DNA of 64,000 nt from Streptomyces humicola (GCF_024436035.1 NZ_JANFNG010000003.1:186001-250000); one strand, 5' to 3'. Positions 1 through 6,811 are shown, counted from the stretch's first letter. Numbers and translations: made by a program. The notes: generated by a model from the sequence alone, not told the origin.

Positions 1-140
1 CGGGGGAATGCCCCGCATCCTGGTCAGGGCCGGGCATCGACGCGCTGGAACAGTCCAAGACCCTTCGTGGAGAACAACCCGTTCGGCTGTAGTGCACATG
101 CATGGGCCCTTCGGGGGTTGATTCCCGAAGGGCCCATGCA
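1..140. repeat. Diverged repeat, copy A
   Basis: This noncoding stretch recurs, diverged, at about 3193-3333. Both copies contain the same stretch around GAGAACAACCCGTTCGGC, and both end next to the stop codon of a minus-strand gene (the repeat-rich secreted protein here, mscL there). The two copies do not stay open in one shared reading frame, so this looks like duplicated intergenic DNA rather than a coding duplicate. The window starts inside this copy. Confidence 0.6.
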
Positions 141-142
141 TG
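97..142 (-). terminator. Hairpin terminator, 19-bp perfect stem
   Basis: Perfect inverted repeat: arms 97-115 (CATGCATGGGCCCTTCGGG) and 124-142, with an 8-nt loop. It lies about 60 nt beyond the stop of the minus-strand gene ending at 201. There is no clear U-tract, which is common in high-GC actinomycetes. Confidence 0.7.
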
Positions 143-200
143 AGCGTCTCCTGAGGTGGCGTCGGACTCGAGGCTCCGGCGTGCCCGGCTGCCGGTCGGC

Positions 201-764
201 CTATGGGGCGACCTGCGGTGACAGCTGCGGGGAGAACTGGCCGCCCAGATTCGGGGCCACCTGCGGGACGAACTGGGGGGCCACCTGCGGTACCAGTTCC
301 GGGAGCCACCGCGGAGCGGCCACCTGCGGGGCCACCTGGGGCGCCACCTGCGGGACAACCTGCGGGACGACCTGGGGAACAACCTGCGACGGCGGTGCCG
401 TTTCCGTCTGATACCCCACCGCCTGGGGCTGGGGCGCCATTTGCGGCTGAGGGGCCATCTGCGGCTGGTATCCCACCGGCTGCGGCTGAGGGGCCATCTG
501 CGGTGGTGGTGCCATCTGTGGCTGAGGGGCCATCATCTGTGGCTGAGGGGCCATCATCTGCGGTTGGGGCGCCATCTGCGGCTGGTACCCCATCCCCTGT
601 GGCTGATACCCCATCGGCTGTGGCTGAGGGGCCATCTGCTCCGGAGCGTAGCCGTTGTATGCGACGGGGGGAGGAGCGTCGGCGAAGGCGACGCCGGCAC
701 CGATGGTGGACAGACCGCCTACCGCTGCTGCGGCGACGGCTGCGACCTGCTGAAGCTTGCGCAT
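201..764 (-). CDS. Secreted Pro/Gln/Met-rich repeat protein
   Basis: A 187-residue protein with an N-terminal Sec signal (MRKLQQVAAVAAAAVGG...AFADA, cleavage near residue 29). The mature chain is almost entirely low-complexity repeats: MAPQPQ- and GYQPQ-type units in the first half, then tetrapeptides of the VPQV/APQV type. It has no cysteine, no transmembrane segment and no sortase or lipobox motif, so it should be released or loosely wall-associated. The signal resembles those of the two MRKLQK proteins further right. I know no characterised family; Gln/Pro repeats of this kind suggest an extended or assembling surface polymer, which is inference. Strand choice rests on the signal peptide and the hairpin placed after the stop; overlapping plus-strand frames are antisense shadows of the repeats. 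Confidence 0.75.
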   Translation of the reverse strand: MRKLQQVAAVAAAAVGGLSTIGAGVAFADAPPPVAYNGYAPEQMAPQPQPMGYQPQGMGYQPQMAPQPQMMAPQPQMMAPQPQMAPPPQMAPQPQPVGYQPQMAPQPQMAPQPQAVGYQTETAPPSQVVPQVVPQVVPQVAPQVAPQVAAPRWLPELVPQVAPQFVPQVAPNLGGQFSPQLSPQVAP

Positions 765-1201
765 GGAACCCCTGGTCCTTCACTCACATGTATGCGGAGG
801 TGTGATTACTTATTGCGAGCTTACGCACACTAACAGTAGCCGAAGGCGCGATTCGCATCGCCGTGCGCCCCGTGTTGGGCTACAGCGGAAGCCTCCCGCG
901 GGCCCGCGTCAGCACTCGCTGCGCTGTCCTCCAACGCCGCGCAAAGCCGAACGGCGGACCCCATCGCCTCTCCTCTGGTCTTTCCAACAGCACGTTTGCC
1001 GACGTGGCCTGTCAGTGGCCGCCGAGGGCCGCCCCTGACGCCGGGGGGAGCGCCTTTCCGCCGGTGGCGGTCCACGGACTGATCGCCATCCCCTCCCCCA
1101 ACCCAACGACCCACCTCCGGACCGGTCACGGGAGCCGTTGCACGGCACCCGTTTCGGTGGAGACGGTCCGCCCCGCGTCCGGTCCTGAAAGAGGGTCGAA
1201 G
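765..1201. other. Intergenic region
   Basis: Between the start of the Pro/Gln-rich gene (764) and the hairpin of the next minus-strand gene (from 1202). It should hold the promoter of the left gene; the stretch at 800-835 is locally AT-richer. Open frames here (e.g. minus strand 830-1129) lack a signal peptide, a recognisable family or a good ribosome site. Nothing else was seen. Confidence 0.5.
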
Positions 1202-1249
1202 AATGGGTCCCGGTGTCCGAGCCGCAAGGCTCGGACACCGGGACCCATT
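1202..1249 (-). terminator. Hairpin terminator, 22-bp perfect stem
   Basis: Arms 1202-1223 and 1228-1249 are perfectly complementary, closed by the tetraloop GCAA (a GNRA loop). It lies 80 nt after the stop of the Tyr-repeat gene (minus strand). A diverged copy of the same hairpin follows the next MRKLQK gene at 2691-2744, so gene and hairpin appear to have been duplicated together. Confidence 0.8.
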
Positions 1250-1329
1250 TCTCGATCACCTGTTTCGACTGCCGGAGGCGGGTCGCTCTCGCCGTTGTCT
1301 GCCGCCGCCCGGCGCGCCGTGACCGTCGG

Positions 1330-1650
1330 TCAGCGGTACATCGGCGGGCCGTAGACGGGCTGGCCGTAGCCGTACATCGGCGGGCCGTAGGCGGGCTGGC
1401 TGTAGCTGTAGACCGGCTGGCTGTAGCTGTAGGCGGGCTGGCTGTAGCTGTAGACCGGCTGGCTGTAGCTGTAGGCGGGCTGGCTGTAGCTGTAGACCGG
1501 CTGGCTGTAGCCGTACACGGGCTGGCTGTAGCCGTACACGGGCTGGCCATAGACCGGCGCCCAGCCGTCGGCGGAAGCGGTGCCGGCACCGATGAAGCCG
1601 ACACTGCCGAGCGTCGCGGCCACGACGACGGCCTTTTGAAGCTTGCGCAT
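1330..1650 (-). CDS. Secreted Tyr-rich YSYSQP-repeat protein
   Basis: A 106-residue protein. The start at 1650 is set by MRKLQKAVVVA with GGGAGAA just upstream; the longer open frame to 2091 has no family or signal support. A Sec signal ends at ...GTASADGW. The mature part is seven tandem heptads Y-[GS]-Y-S-Q-P-[VA] followed by a YGPPMYGYGQPVYGPPMYR tail, so about every third residue is Tyr. There is no cysteine and no anchor. Signal peptide, 5' region and 3' hairpin are shared with the gene at 2771-3058, but the mature chains are unrelated. Tyr/Gln/Pro heptads recall adhesive or amyloid-like extracellular proteins and could be cross-linked through dityrosine; this is inference. No known family recognised. 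Confidence 0.8.
   Translation of the reverse strand: MRKLQKAVVVAATLGSVGFIGAGTASADGWAPVYGQPVYGYSQPVYGYSQPVYSYSQPAYSYSQPVYSYSQPAYSYSQPVYSYSQPAYGPPMYGYGQPVYGPPMYR
1391..1550 (-). repeat. Tandem 21-bp coding repeats
   Basis: About seven 21-bp units (variants of GGCTGGCTGTAGCTGTAGACC on the plus strand) encode the Tyr heptads. Units ending in Val and Ala alternate, giving a 42-bp higher-order period. Such a tract is prone to slippage in copy number. Confidence 0.8.
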
Positions 1651-1677
1651 TTCTTCTCCCATTGATTGAGTGCGAAG

Positions 1678-1694
1678 CGGTCTGCAATAGACCG
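1678..1694 (-). promoter_or_regulatory. Leader inverted repeat, copy 1
   Basis: CGGTCT-N5-AGACCG lies 28-44 nt upstream of the start at 1650. An identical inverted repeat with nearly identical flanks lies at 3085-3101, at the same distance from the start of the paralogous gene. It could be an operator or a 5'-UTR stem-loop. Confidence 0.5.
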
Positions 1695-1957
1695 ACTTCG
1701 TACGGTTATGGAAGTTAGCCCCAGCGTGTCGCCGAGCGGTACAGGGCGTTCGGATGCTCCATGGCGAACCACCCGTACGGCCCCATCGCACAACCACCGG
1801 GTGGTTCGAGGGGGTCAACTCCCTTGAAGGGCGAAGTGGTCGGGCCTCGCAACCGTACGATCGGGTGATCGCTTGGCGTGGGGGTCGGAGCCTGTCCGCT
1901 CCGGGTGGAAGGGTGCAAGCAGCACCCCAAATGTCACGAAGTGAAGCAGGAGTCGCC

Positions 1958-2140
1958 ATGCGCCGTGCACTCGCCACCCTTGTGGGAGCCCTCGCTTTCG
2001 CCGGGGCCCTCTCCGTCCCTGCCCATGCCGACGGACCCGGCTCAGGCGTCAGCGGCCTCCTCGGTGAACCCGTGAAGACTGCCTCCGACATCGGCGGGCT
2101 GCACTTCGGCGAACTGCCGTTGAAGGGGCTGCTCGGTTAG
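1958..2140 (+). CDS. Small secreted peptide, 60 aa
   Basis: MRRALATLVGALAFAGALS...AHADG is a typical Sec signal with cleavage near residue 25, leaving a mature peptide of about 35 residues rich in Gly and Leu and ending GELPLKGLLG. The start at 1958 is preceded by GCAGGAG at 7-nt spacing; upstream in-frame starts would destroy the signal peptide. There is no cysteine. A strong hairpin follows 17 nt after the stop, supporting a monocistronic gene. Peptides of this size and layout are common among streptomycete secreted proteins; it lacks the chaplin cysteines and no family is recognised. Confidence 0.75.
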   Translation: MRRALATLVGALAFAGALSVPAHADGPGSGVSGLLGEPVKTASDIGGLHFGELPLKGLLG

Positions 2141-2156
2141 GGCTGTTCAGCTGATC

Positions 2157-2183
2157 GTCCGGCAGCCCGGAAGGCTGCCGGAC
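2157..2183 (+). terminator. Hairpin terminator
   Basis: GTCCGGCAGCC (2157-2167), loop CGGAA, then the perfect complement (2173-2183), directly after the stop codon at 2140 of the plus-strand secreted peptide gene. Confidence 0.8.
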
Positions 2184-2199
2184 GGCGGTGCGGGAACAC

Positions 2200-2251
2200 A
2201 AACGGTGGATGACCGGCCCCGGGATCAACCCGGTCCGGCCATCCACCGTTT
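2200..2251 (-). terminator. Hairpin between convergent genes
   Basis: AAACGGTGGA (2200-2209) pairs with TCCACCGTTT (2242-2251); inner arms around ATGACCGG / CCGGCCAT extend the stem with one mismatch. The A/T ends fit termination of the minus-strand gene that stops at 2290, and it may act in both directions. Confidence 0.65.
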
Positions 2252-2289
2252 GAGGTTCAGCGCACGACGATGCGGGCCGGCGTGAGGCC

Positions 2290-2616
2290 CTACGGCTGCG
2301 AGTACGAGTTGGAGCAGTTGATGGCGGGCCCGGTCTCCGTGCTGGTGGTCCCAGTCTGCCCCACGCCGACTTCGGGCCACGCCTCGCTGCCCTGCCGGTA
2401 GGTCGTCGAGCAGTCCCGAGACTGCTGGACCACGTTCCTGCCGTCCTTGCTGGTGTAGTTGTTCTGGCCCTGTTGCATGCAGGTGACGTTGCCCTGGTCG
2501 TCCGTCGTGCAGCCGCTCGAGGGTCCTGCATCGTCCGCCTGGGCGACACCGGCGCAGGTCATGGCCAGACCGATCAGGAGCCCCGACACGGCTGCGATCT
2601 TCTTCCGACTGAACAT
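2290..2616 (-). CDS. Secreted four-cysteine protein
   Basis: A 108-residue protein. The start at 2616 (MFSRKKIAAVSG...) has AAGGAAGG upstream; the longer open frame to 2874 has no support. The Sec signal ends at ...AGVAQADDAG. The mature chain is polar (Gln, Asn, Ser, Thr) and holds four Cys in the contexts GCTTDD, TCMQQ, DCSTT and NCSNS, consistent with two disulfides. A CTTDDQGNVTC element looks like a small disulfide loop. It is expressed toward the hairpin at 2200-2251. No characterised family recognised; a small extracellular structural or binding protein is the safest reading. Confidence 0.75.
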   Translation of the reverse strand: MFSRKKIAAVSGLLIGLAMTCAGVAQADDAGPSSGCTTDDQGNVTCMQQGQNNYTSKDGRNVVQQSRDCSTTYRQGSEAWPEVGVGQTGTTSTETGPAINCSNSYSQP

Positions 2617-2690
2617 GTGCTGCCTTCCTTTGCGATCAACGCCCGGACGATGCACCGAGTACCGGCCCGCGCCGGGCCCTGAAGAAGGTT

Positions 2691-2744
2691 GAGAAATGGG
2701 CCCCGACGCCGGACCTGTGGCTCGGACGCCGGGACCCATTTCTC
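2691..2744 (-). terminator. Hairpin terminator, diverged copy
   Basis: Arms 2691-2715 (starting GAGAAATGGG) and 2719-2744 (ending CCCATTTCTC) pair with a few mismatches. It follows the stop at 2771 of the minus-strand MRKLQK gene and is homologous to the hairpin at 1202-1249. Confidence 0.7.
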
Positions 2745-2770
2745 CATTGCCTATTCGACTGCCGGTGGCC

Positions 2771-3058
2771 TTACCTGTTGAGGGCGCCGTTGTTGCAGCC
2801 CATGGTCGAGCCCAGCTTGGTGGCTTGCGCAGCCGGGTTGCCCTCGCCGTTGAGCAGGCTGCCCGCCAGCGCATTCAGGGCCCCGACCGCGCCGAGGACA
2901 TCGACGTTCAGGTCGTGCGACCTGCACTGGGTGCTCTGCGTGATGTCGGCCTGGTCGACGCCCTGCCCCCAGCCGTCGGCGGAAGCGGTGCCGGCGCCGA
3001 CGAAGCCGACGCTGCCGAGCACGACGGCCACCACGACGGCCTTTTGAAGCTTGCGCAT
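2771..3058 (-). CDS. Small secreted two-Cys protein (MRKLQK family)
   Basis: A 95-residue protein starting at 3058 (MRKLQKAVVVA), preceded by GGAGAA. The first 30 residues are nearly identical to those of the Tyr-repeat protein at 1330-1650, but the mature chain after ADGWG is completely different: a compact sequence with one Cys near the middle (STQCRSHDLNVDVLG) and one near the end (MGCNNG), and a predicted amphipathic middle (GAVGALNALAGSLLNG). It vaguely recalls streptomycete surface proteins such as rodlins, but I cannot place it. Two cysteines could form a disulfide. The shared 5' and 3' DNA suggests co-regulation with the Tyr-repeat gene. Confidence 0.78.
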   Translation of the reverse strand: MRKLQKAVVVAVVLGSVGFVGAGTASADGWGQGVDQADITQSTQCRSHDLNVDVLGAVGALNALAGSLLNGEGNPAAQATKLGSTMGCNNGALNR

Positions 3059-3084
3059 TTCTTCTCCGTTGGTTGAGACGGATG

Positions 3085-3101
3085 CGGTCTGCATCAGACC
3101 G
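3085..3101 (-). promoter_or_regulatory. Leader inverted repeat, copy 2
   Basis: CGGTCT-N5-AGACCG, 27-43 nt upstream of the start at 3058, matching the element at 1678-1694 in arms, spacing and distance to the start codon. Confidence 0.5.
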
Positions 3102-3192
3102 ACTTCATACAGTGATGGGAGGTTAATGCGAAATGTCCCGTGTGCCGCTCAGCGAAGCGCTCGATTGTAAAAATCGTTGCGAGCAATCACCC

Positions 3193-3333
3193 GGCCCGGG
3201 GAATTGACCCGCATCCTGCTCAGCCAGGGCATCGAGGCGCCGAAACGGGCCGGGCCCCCTTGCGGAGAACAACCCGTTCGGCCGTACTGCACACGAGGGG
3301 CCCCTACGCGAATCAATCCCCGAAGTGGCCCCG
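3193..3333. repeat. Diverged repeat, copy B
   Basis: Second copy of the segment at 1-140; shared stretches include GAGAACAACCCGTTCGGC and the block around AATCAATCCCCGAAG. In this copy the hairpin corresponding to 97-142 is degraded, but GGGGCC/GGCCCC pairing remains. It sits between the promoter region of the 2771-3058 gene and the mscL stop codon. Confidence 0.6.
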
Positions 3334-3347
3334 CGGCGTGCGCGGCC

Positions 3348-3791
3348 TTACGGTCGCTGCGCCGCGCCCGCCGGAGGCTGCTCCGTCCCGCAGTAACGGC
3401 ACTTGCCGGCCGCGGCCGGGATGTCGTCGGACAGGCAGGCGGGACAGGTCTTGACCGGGCCGGGCTCCTCGAAGGCGGTGACACCGCGCCGCGCCTGGAA
3501 CTTCTTGTACGGCACGACGATCAGAAAGTAGACGACGGCCATGAAGATGATGAAGTAGACGATCGCCGAGATGAACGACCCGAGATCGAGGAAGGTCGCT
3601 TTGTTGCCGGGCCGGCCGAGCTGCCATCCCAGTCCCAACGTCCGGCCCCCCTGCGCACGCGCGATGATCGGGTTGATCACGCTGTCCGTGAATGACTTGA
3701 TGAGCGTGCTGAAGGCGAGCGCGACGATCAGTCCGACCGCCACGACGACGATGTCGCCCCGCATCAGGAAGTTCTTGAATCCCCTGAGCAT
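3348..3791 (-). CDS. mscL: Large-conductance mechanosensitive channel MscL
   Basis: A 147-residue inner-membrane channel that opens under osmotic downshock to release solutes. The N-terminal amphipathic start MLRGFKNFLMRGDIV, TM1 (about residues 14-34, VVAVGLIVALAFSTLI) and TM2 (about 72-95) match the family. Unlike the usual MscL C-terminal helix bundle, residues 113-136 form a rubredoxin-like zinc ribbon with Cys116, Cys119, Cys131 and Cys134 (CPAC...CRYC). The periplasmic loop is of normal length. The gene is transcribed alone on the minus strand. The channel assignment is secure; what the zinc ribbon does is unknown. Confidence 0.95.
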   Translation of the reverse strand: MLRGFKNFLMRGDIVVVAVGLIVALAFSTLIKSFTDSVINPIIARAQGGRTLGLGWQLGRPGNKATFLDLGSFISAIVYFIIFMAVVYFLIVVPYKKFQARRGVTAFEEPGPVKTCPACLSDDIPAAAGKCRYCGTEQPPAGAAQRP

Positions 3792-4311
3792 CTTTGTTTC
3801 TCCCCGTTCGGTGTCGAATTATCTGATTTGTCATCAGAAAACTAATGGTCCAGTGTGCGGGAAGGGAGCGTGACGCGCGGGATCGCGCATCCGAAGGTGT
3901 AGGCGACCGGAAAACCGGGTGCGGCCCGGCCCGATGGATCTCGAGGCGGCCTGCGAACGCTGCGTCTCGCGGGCCACGGCCCCGAATGCCGGGACCCGGA
4001 GAGGCCGGGTTACATCTACACCGACGACCGGGGACGGGCGTCGCTGCTGGCTGCCGCGCATCCGGAGACCGCGCAGAGTCGCGGCAGGGCGTTACTGGGC
4101 GGTCCGGACGGGTGACTGCGCGCAGACCGCTCGGCCCGGAGGGCCCGGGGTGGGTCGGCGGGGCCGGGATCTGGCTCCGCGCACGAACAACTCGGTTCGA
4201 TCCCGGTGACGTTCGACATTCGCCCCATGCGGGCGGGCGTTCGCACGCCCGTCAACTGCCGCCGTTGGAAGACCGGGTGGAACCTCCGCGCAGCCGCGGC
4301 CGGGTGAAAAA
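3792..4311. other. Intergenic region with coding-like remnant
   Basis: Upstream of mscL and downstream of sodN. The plus frame 3903-4115 reads protein-like in its second half (e.g. GYIYTDDRGRASLLAAAHPE) but has no ATG or GTG start, so it may be a gene remnant. The mscL promoter should lie near 3792-3850. No intact gene was seen. Confidence 0.4.
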
Positions 4312-4371
4312 AGCCCGCACCCGGTCCGACCTCGACGCCGTGGTTGGCGCCTTGCGGACCGGGTGCGGGCT
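4312..4371 (-). terminator. sodN intrinsic terminator
   Basis: AGCCCGCACCCGGTCCG (4312-4328) pairs perfectly with 4355-4371, with a smaller internal stem. On the minus strand it is followed by a run of six T (AAAAAA on the plus strand at 4307-4312), a classic Rho-independent terminator about 50 nt after the sodN stop. Confidence 0.9.
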
Positions 4372-4420
4372 GCGAACCTGCGAAAGTGGTGTTATCGCAG
4401 GTCAAGCGTTTGATGCAAGA

Positions 4421-4816
4421 TCAGGCCTTCTTGGTCTCCCAGAAGATCTTGTCGATCTCAGCGATGAGGTCGAGGGCCTTCTGGCCGGTCTTCGGGTCGT
4501 TGGAGGCCTTCGCTGCGCTCAGGGCCTTGAGGGTGTCGTTGACCAGCTGGTGCAGCTGCGGGTACTTCTCGAAGTGCGGGGCCTTGAAGTAGTCGCTCCA
4601 CAGGACCGAGACGTGGTGCTTGGCGAGCTCGGCGCGCTGCTCCTTGATGAGGATGGCGCGGGTGCGGAAGTCGGAGTCCTCGTTGGCCTGGTACTTCTCC
4701 TGGACTGCCTTGACCGACTCGGCCTCGATGCGGGCCTGGGCCGGGTCGTAAACGCCACAGGGCAGGTCGCAGTGGGCGCTGACCTTCACCTTCGGCGCGA
4801 ACAGGCGAGAGAACAT
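4421..4816 (-). CDS. sodN: Nickel superoxide dismutase
   Basis: A 131-residue precursor of the cytoplasmic hexameric Ni-SOD, which dismutates superoxide. After a 14-residue propeptide (MFSRLFAPKVKVSA) comes the nickel hook HCDLPCGVYDP: His15, Cys16 and Cys20 become His1, Cys2 and Cys6 after cleavage, and the new N-terminal amine also binds Ni. The rest is the four-helix bundle typical of the family, of normal length. The start at 4816 has GAGGAAGGA upstream. Its maturation protease gene sodX is divergent 139 bp away, and a strong terminator follows. All metal ligands are present. Confidence 0.98.
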   Translation of the reverse strand: MFSRLFAPKVKVSAHCDLPCGVYDPAQARIEAESVKAVQEKYQANEDSDFRTRAILIKEQRAELAKHHVSVLWSDYFKAPHFEKYPQLHQLVNDTLKALSAAKASNDPKTGQKALDLIAEIDKIFWETKKA

Positions 4817-4955
4817 GGCTGTCCTTCCTCGTGATCGTCTGTGCACGTGGGACATTACCCCGTGCCGGGCCCCATTTCTCGGGTGCCCCCTGGTGCTTAG
4901 GACAAAAGTCTGGTGTCACCCTGGTGCCGGTGGAGGATCTGACAGGAGGCGCGTT

Positions 4956-5357
4956 ATGCGCGAGCAGGGGGCCAGGCTGCCGTACGGACTTGCCGAGGTG
5001 ACCGGACCCTCGATGGTGCCGACGCTGCACCACGGGGACCAGCTCCTCGTCCGGCATGGGGCGCAGGTCCGGCCGGGCGACGTGGTGGTGTTGCGCCATC
5101 CGCTCCAGCAGGATCTGCTCATCGTCAAGCGGGCGGTGGAGCGCCGCGACGGCGGGTGGTGGGTGCTGGGGGACAATCCGTTCGCAGAGTCCGACAGCCG
5201 GACGTTCGGGGCGGTTCCGGACGAGATGGTGCTCGCGCGGGTGCTCGGCAGGTTCCGGCCGCCGCGTGAGCTGAGGTGGCAGGGGTCGCTGCGGGCGGTG
5301 CTCGGGTGGGCGGCGTCTGCGCTGCGGCCGGTGCGGCGGCTGCGCGGCGCGCGTTAG
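4956..5357 (+). CDS. sodX: Ni-SOD maturation protease SodX
   Basis: A 133-residue signal-peptidase-I-like serine protease that removes the SodN propeptide to expose the nickel hook. GPSMVPTL carries the nucleophile Ser19, and Lys58 in IVKRAV is the general base; GDVVVL and the LGDNPFAESDSR box are the usual SPase elements. It has no N-terminal membrane anchor, fitting a cytoplasmic substrate. The start at 4956 follows AGGAGG by 6 nt; the open frame runs further up, into sodN antisense, without support. It overlaps the convergent CGNR gene by 4 nt. Confidence 0.95.
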   Translation: MREQGARLPYGLAEVTGPSMVPTLHHGDQLLVRHGAQVRPGDVVVLRHPLQQDLLIVKRAVERRDGGWWVLGDNPFAESDSRTFGAVPDEMVLARVLGRFRPPRELRWQGSLRAVLGWAASALRPVRRLRGAR

Positions 5358-5944
5358 CCCTGGTCCGGTTGCTGCCGCGCCTGCTGCTCCTGGCGTTTGC
5401 GCGCCCGGTACGCGGCGACGTTGGCGCGGGTGGCGCAGCGGTCGGAGCAGTAGCGGCGGGAGCGGTTGGTCGAGGTGTCGACGTAGGCGTTGCGGCACGG
5501 GGATGCCTGGCAGATGCCGAGGCGGTCGACGCCGAGCTCCGCGAGGCGGCAGGCCAGGCCCATGCAGGCGGTCGCGGTGTAGCCGGCGGTGGCGTTGGTG
5601 GCGTGGTCGGCGAGGTGCATGTGCCACTGGGGGCGGCCCTGCTCGTTGAGGAAGCCGTGGCCGGAGATCTGCGGGCTCACCGGGAACTCCAGCAGCAGCG
5701 CGTTGAGCAGGTCGACCGCGCGCACCTCGTCGCCCGCGTCGGCGGCTTCGAAGACCGAGCGCAGCCGCGACCTCACGGCGCGCAGCTTCGTCACGTCGGC
5801 CTCGCCGGCACGGCGGGCGATCTGAGTGCTCGCTCCGCACAGCTCGCGGACGGCCTCGACGGAGGTGAGCGTGTCCTCGCCGCGCTCGGGTTGCTCGGTG
5901 TTGACGAGCCGCACGGCGAAGTCTGAGTAATAAGCCAGTTCCAC
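5354..5944 (-). CDS. CGNR zinc-finger regulator (ABATE domain)
   Basis: A 196-residue putative transcription regulator. The N-terminal part (about 1-140) is the ABATE-type helical domain (VELAYYSDFAVRLVNTEQ...). The C-terminal zinc finger has ligands in CQASPCRNAY and RRYCSDRCATRANV, followed by a basic helix AAYRARKR, as in the CGNR family (here the signature reads CATR). It starts with GTG at 5944 after AAGGA. Ligands and targets are unknown. Its promoter is divergent from the methyltransferase gene at 6026, a possible target. Confidence 0.9.
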   Translation of the reverse strand: MELAYYSDFAVRLVNTEQPERGEDTLTSVEAVRELCGASTQIARRAGEADVTKLRAVRSRLRSVFEAADAGDEVRAVDLLNALLLEFPVSPQISGHGFLNEQGRPQWHMHLADHATNATAGYTATACMGLACRLAELGVDRLGICQASPCRNAYVDTSTNRSRRYCSDRCATRANVAAYRARKRQEQQARQQPDQG

Positions 5945-6025
5945 TTGTGGTCCTTACTCCGCGCGAGCTAGTGTCGGTAATAGACGTGACGGGTCCAAGG
6001 GTATTACACACTCGAGGAGGATGCT

Positions 6026-6778
6026 GTGACCGCAGTGACCGACTGGCAAGCATGGCAGGACAGCTGGGACCGGCAGCAGGAGTGGTATCTGCCCGACCGG
6101 GAGGAGCGCTTCCGGGTGATGCTCGACATGGTGGAGGCGGTGGCGGGCCCGGCGCCGCGCGTGCTCGACCTCGCGTGCGGCACGGGCAGCATCTCCGCCC
6201 GCGTGCTGCGGCGCTTCCCCGACGCGAGGGTGACCGGGGTGGACCTGGACCCCGCGTTGCTGACCATCGCCCGTGGGTACTTCGAGGGGGACGACAGGAT
6301 CACCTTCGTCACCGCGGACCTGCAGGATGCGAAGTGGACGCAGCGCCTGCCGCACACCCGGTACGACGCCGTCCTCACCGCCACCGCGCTTCACTGGCTG
6401 TGCACCGAGCCGCTTCGGCAGCTCTACGGCCGGATCGCGGGCGTGCTGGGGGACGGCGGTGTGTTCATGAATGCCGACCACATGCCCGACGAGTCCACGC
6501 CCCGCCTCAACGCCGCCGAGCGGGCGCTGCGCCACGCCCGGATGGAGCGCGAGCAGGCGGCAGGGGTCCTGGACTGGGAGACGTGGTGGATGACCGCGGC
6601 GGCGGACGAGCGGCTGGCCGAGCCGGTGGCGCGCCGTTACGAGATCTTCGGCAGCCATGCGGACGGCGAATTCCAGCCCGTCGAATGGCACGCGCAGGCA
6701 CTTAGGGAAGCGGGGTTCGGCGAGGCGCGCTGCGTGTGGCGGTCGGTGACGGACGCGATCGTGCTCGGCCTGAAGTAG
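6026..6778 (+). CDS. Class I SAM-dependent methyltransferase
   Basis: A 250-residue cytoplasmic methyltransferase. Motif I is VLDLACGTGS (about residues 48-57), followed by the acidic VTGVDLDP, motif III-like FVTADLQD and the post-region TATALHWL typical of ubiquinone/trans-aconitate-type enzymes. The C-terminal half is variable and sets substrate, which cannot be read from sequence. The GTG start at 6026 has GAGGAGG at 5-nt spacing; the ATG at 6021 is out of frame. Divergent from the CGNR regulator; transcription ends at the 6812-6854 hairpin. Confidence 0.9.
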   Translation: MTAVTDWQAWQDSWDRQQEWYLPDREERFRVMLDMVEAVAGPAPRVLDLACGTGSISARVLRRFPDARVTGVDLDPALLTIARGYFEGDDRITFVTADLQDAKWTQRLPHTRYDAVLTATALHWLCTEPLRQLYGRIAGVLGDGGVFMNADHMPDESTPRLNAAERALRHARMEREQAAGVLDWETWWMTAAADERLAEPVARRYEIFGSHADGEFQPVEWHAQALREAGFGEARCVWRSVTDAIVLGLK

Positions 6779-6811
6779 CCCTTCGGCCGGGACTGATCCG
6801 GGACTGATCCG

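Noticed and set aside
1391..1550. CRISPR-like regular repeats
   Set aside because: The 21-bp units are contiguous without spacers and encode Tyr heptads in one frame; no cas genes are present.
2771..3058. Chaplin or rodlin identity for the small two-Cys protein
   Set aside because: The chaplin core and rodlin signature are not present; resemblance is limited to size, signal peptide and two cysteines.
3903..4115. A protein-like frame between mscL and sodN
   Set aside because: No ATG or GTG start and no recognisable family; noted only as a possible remnant.
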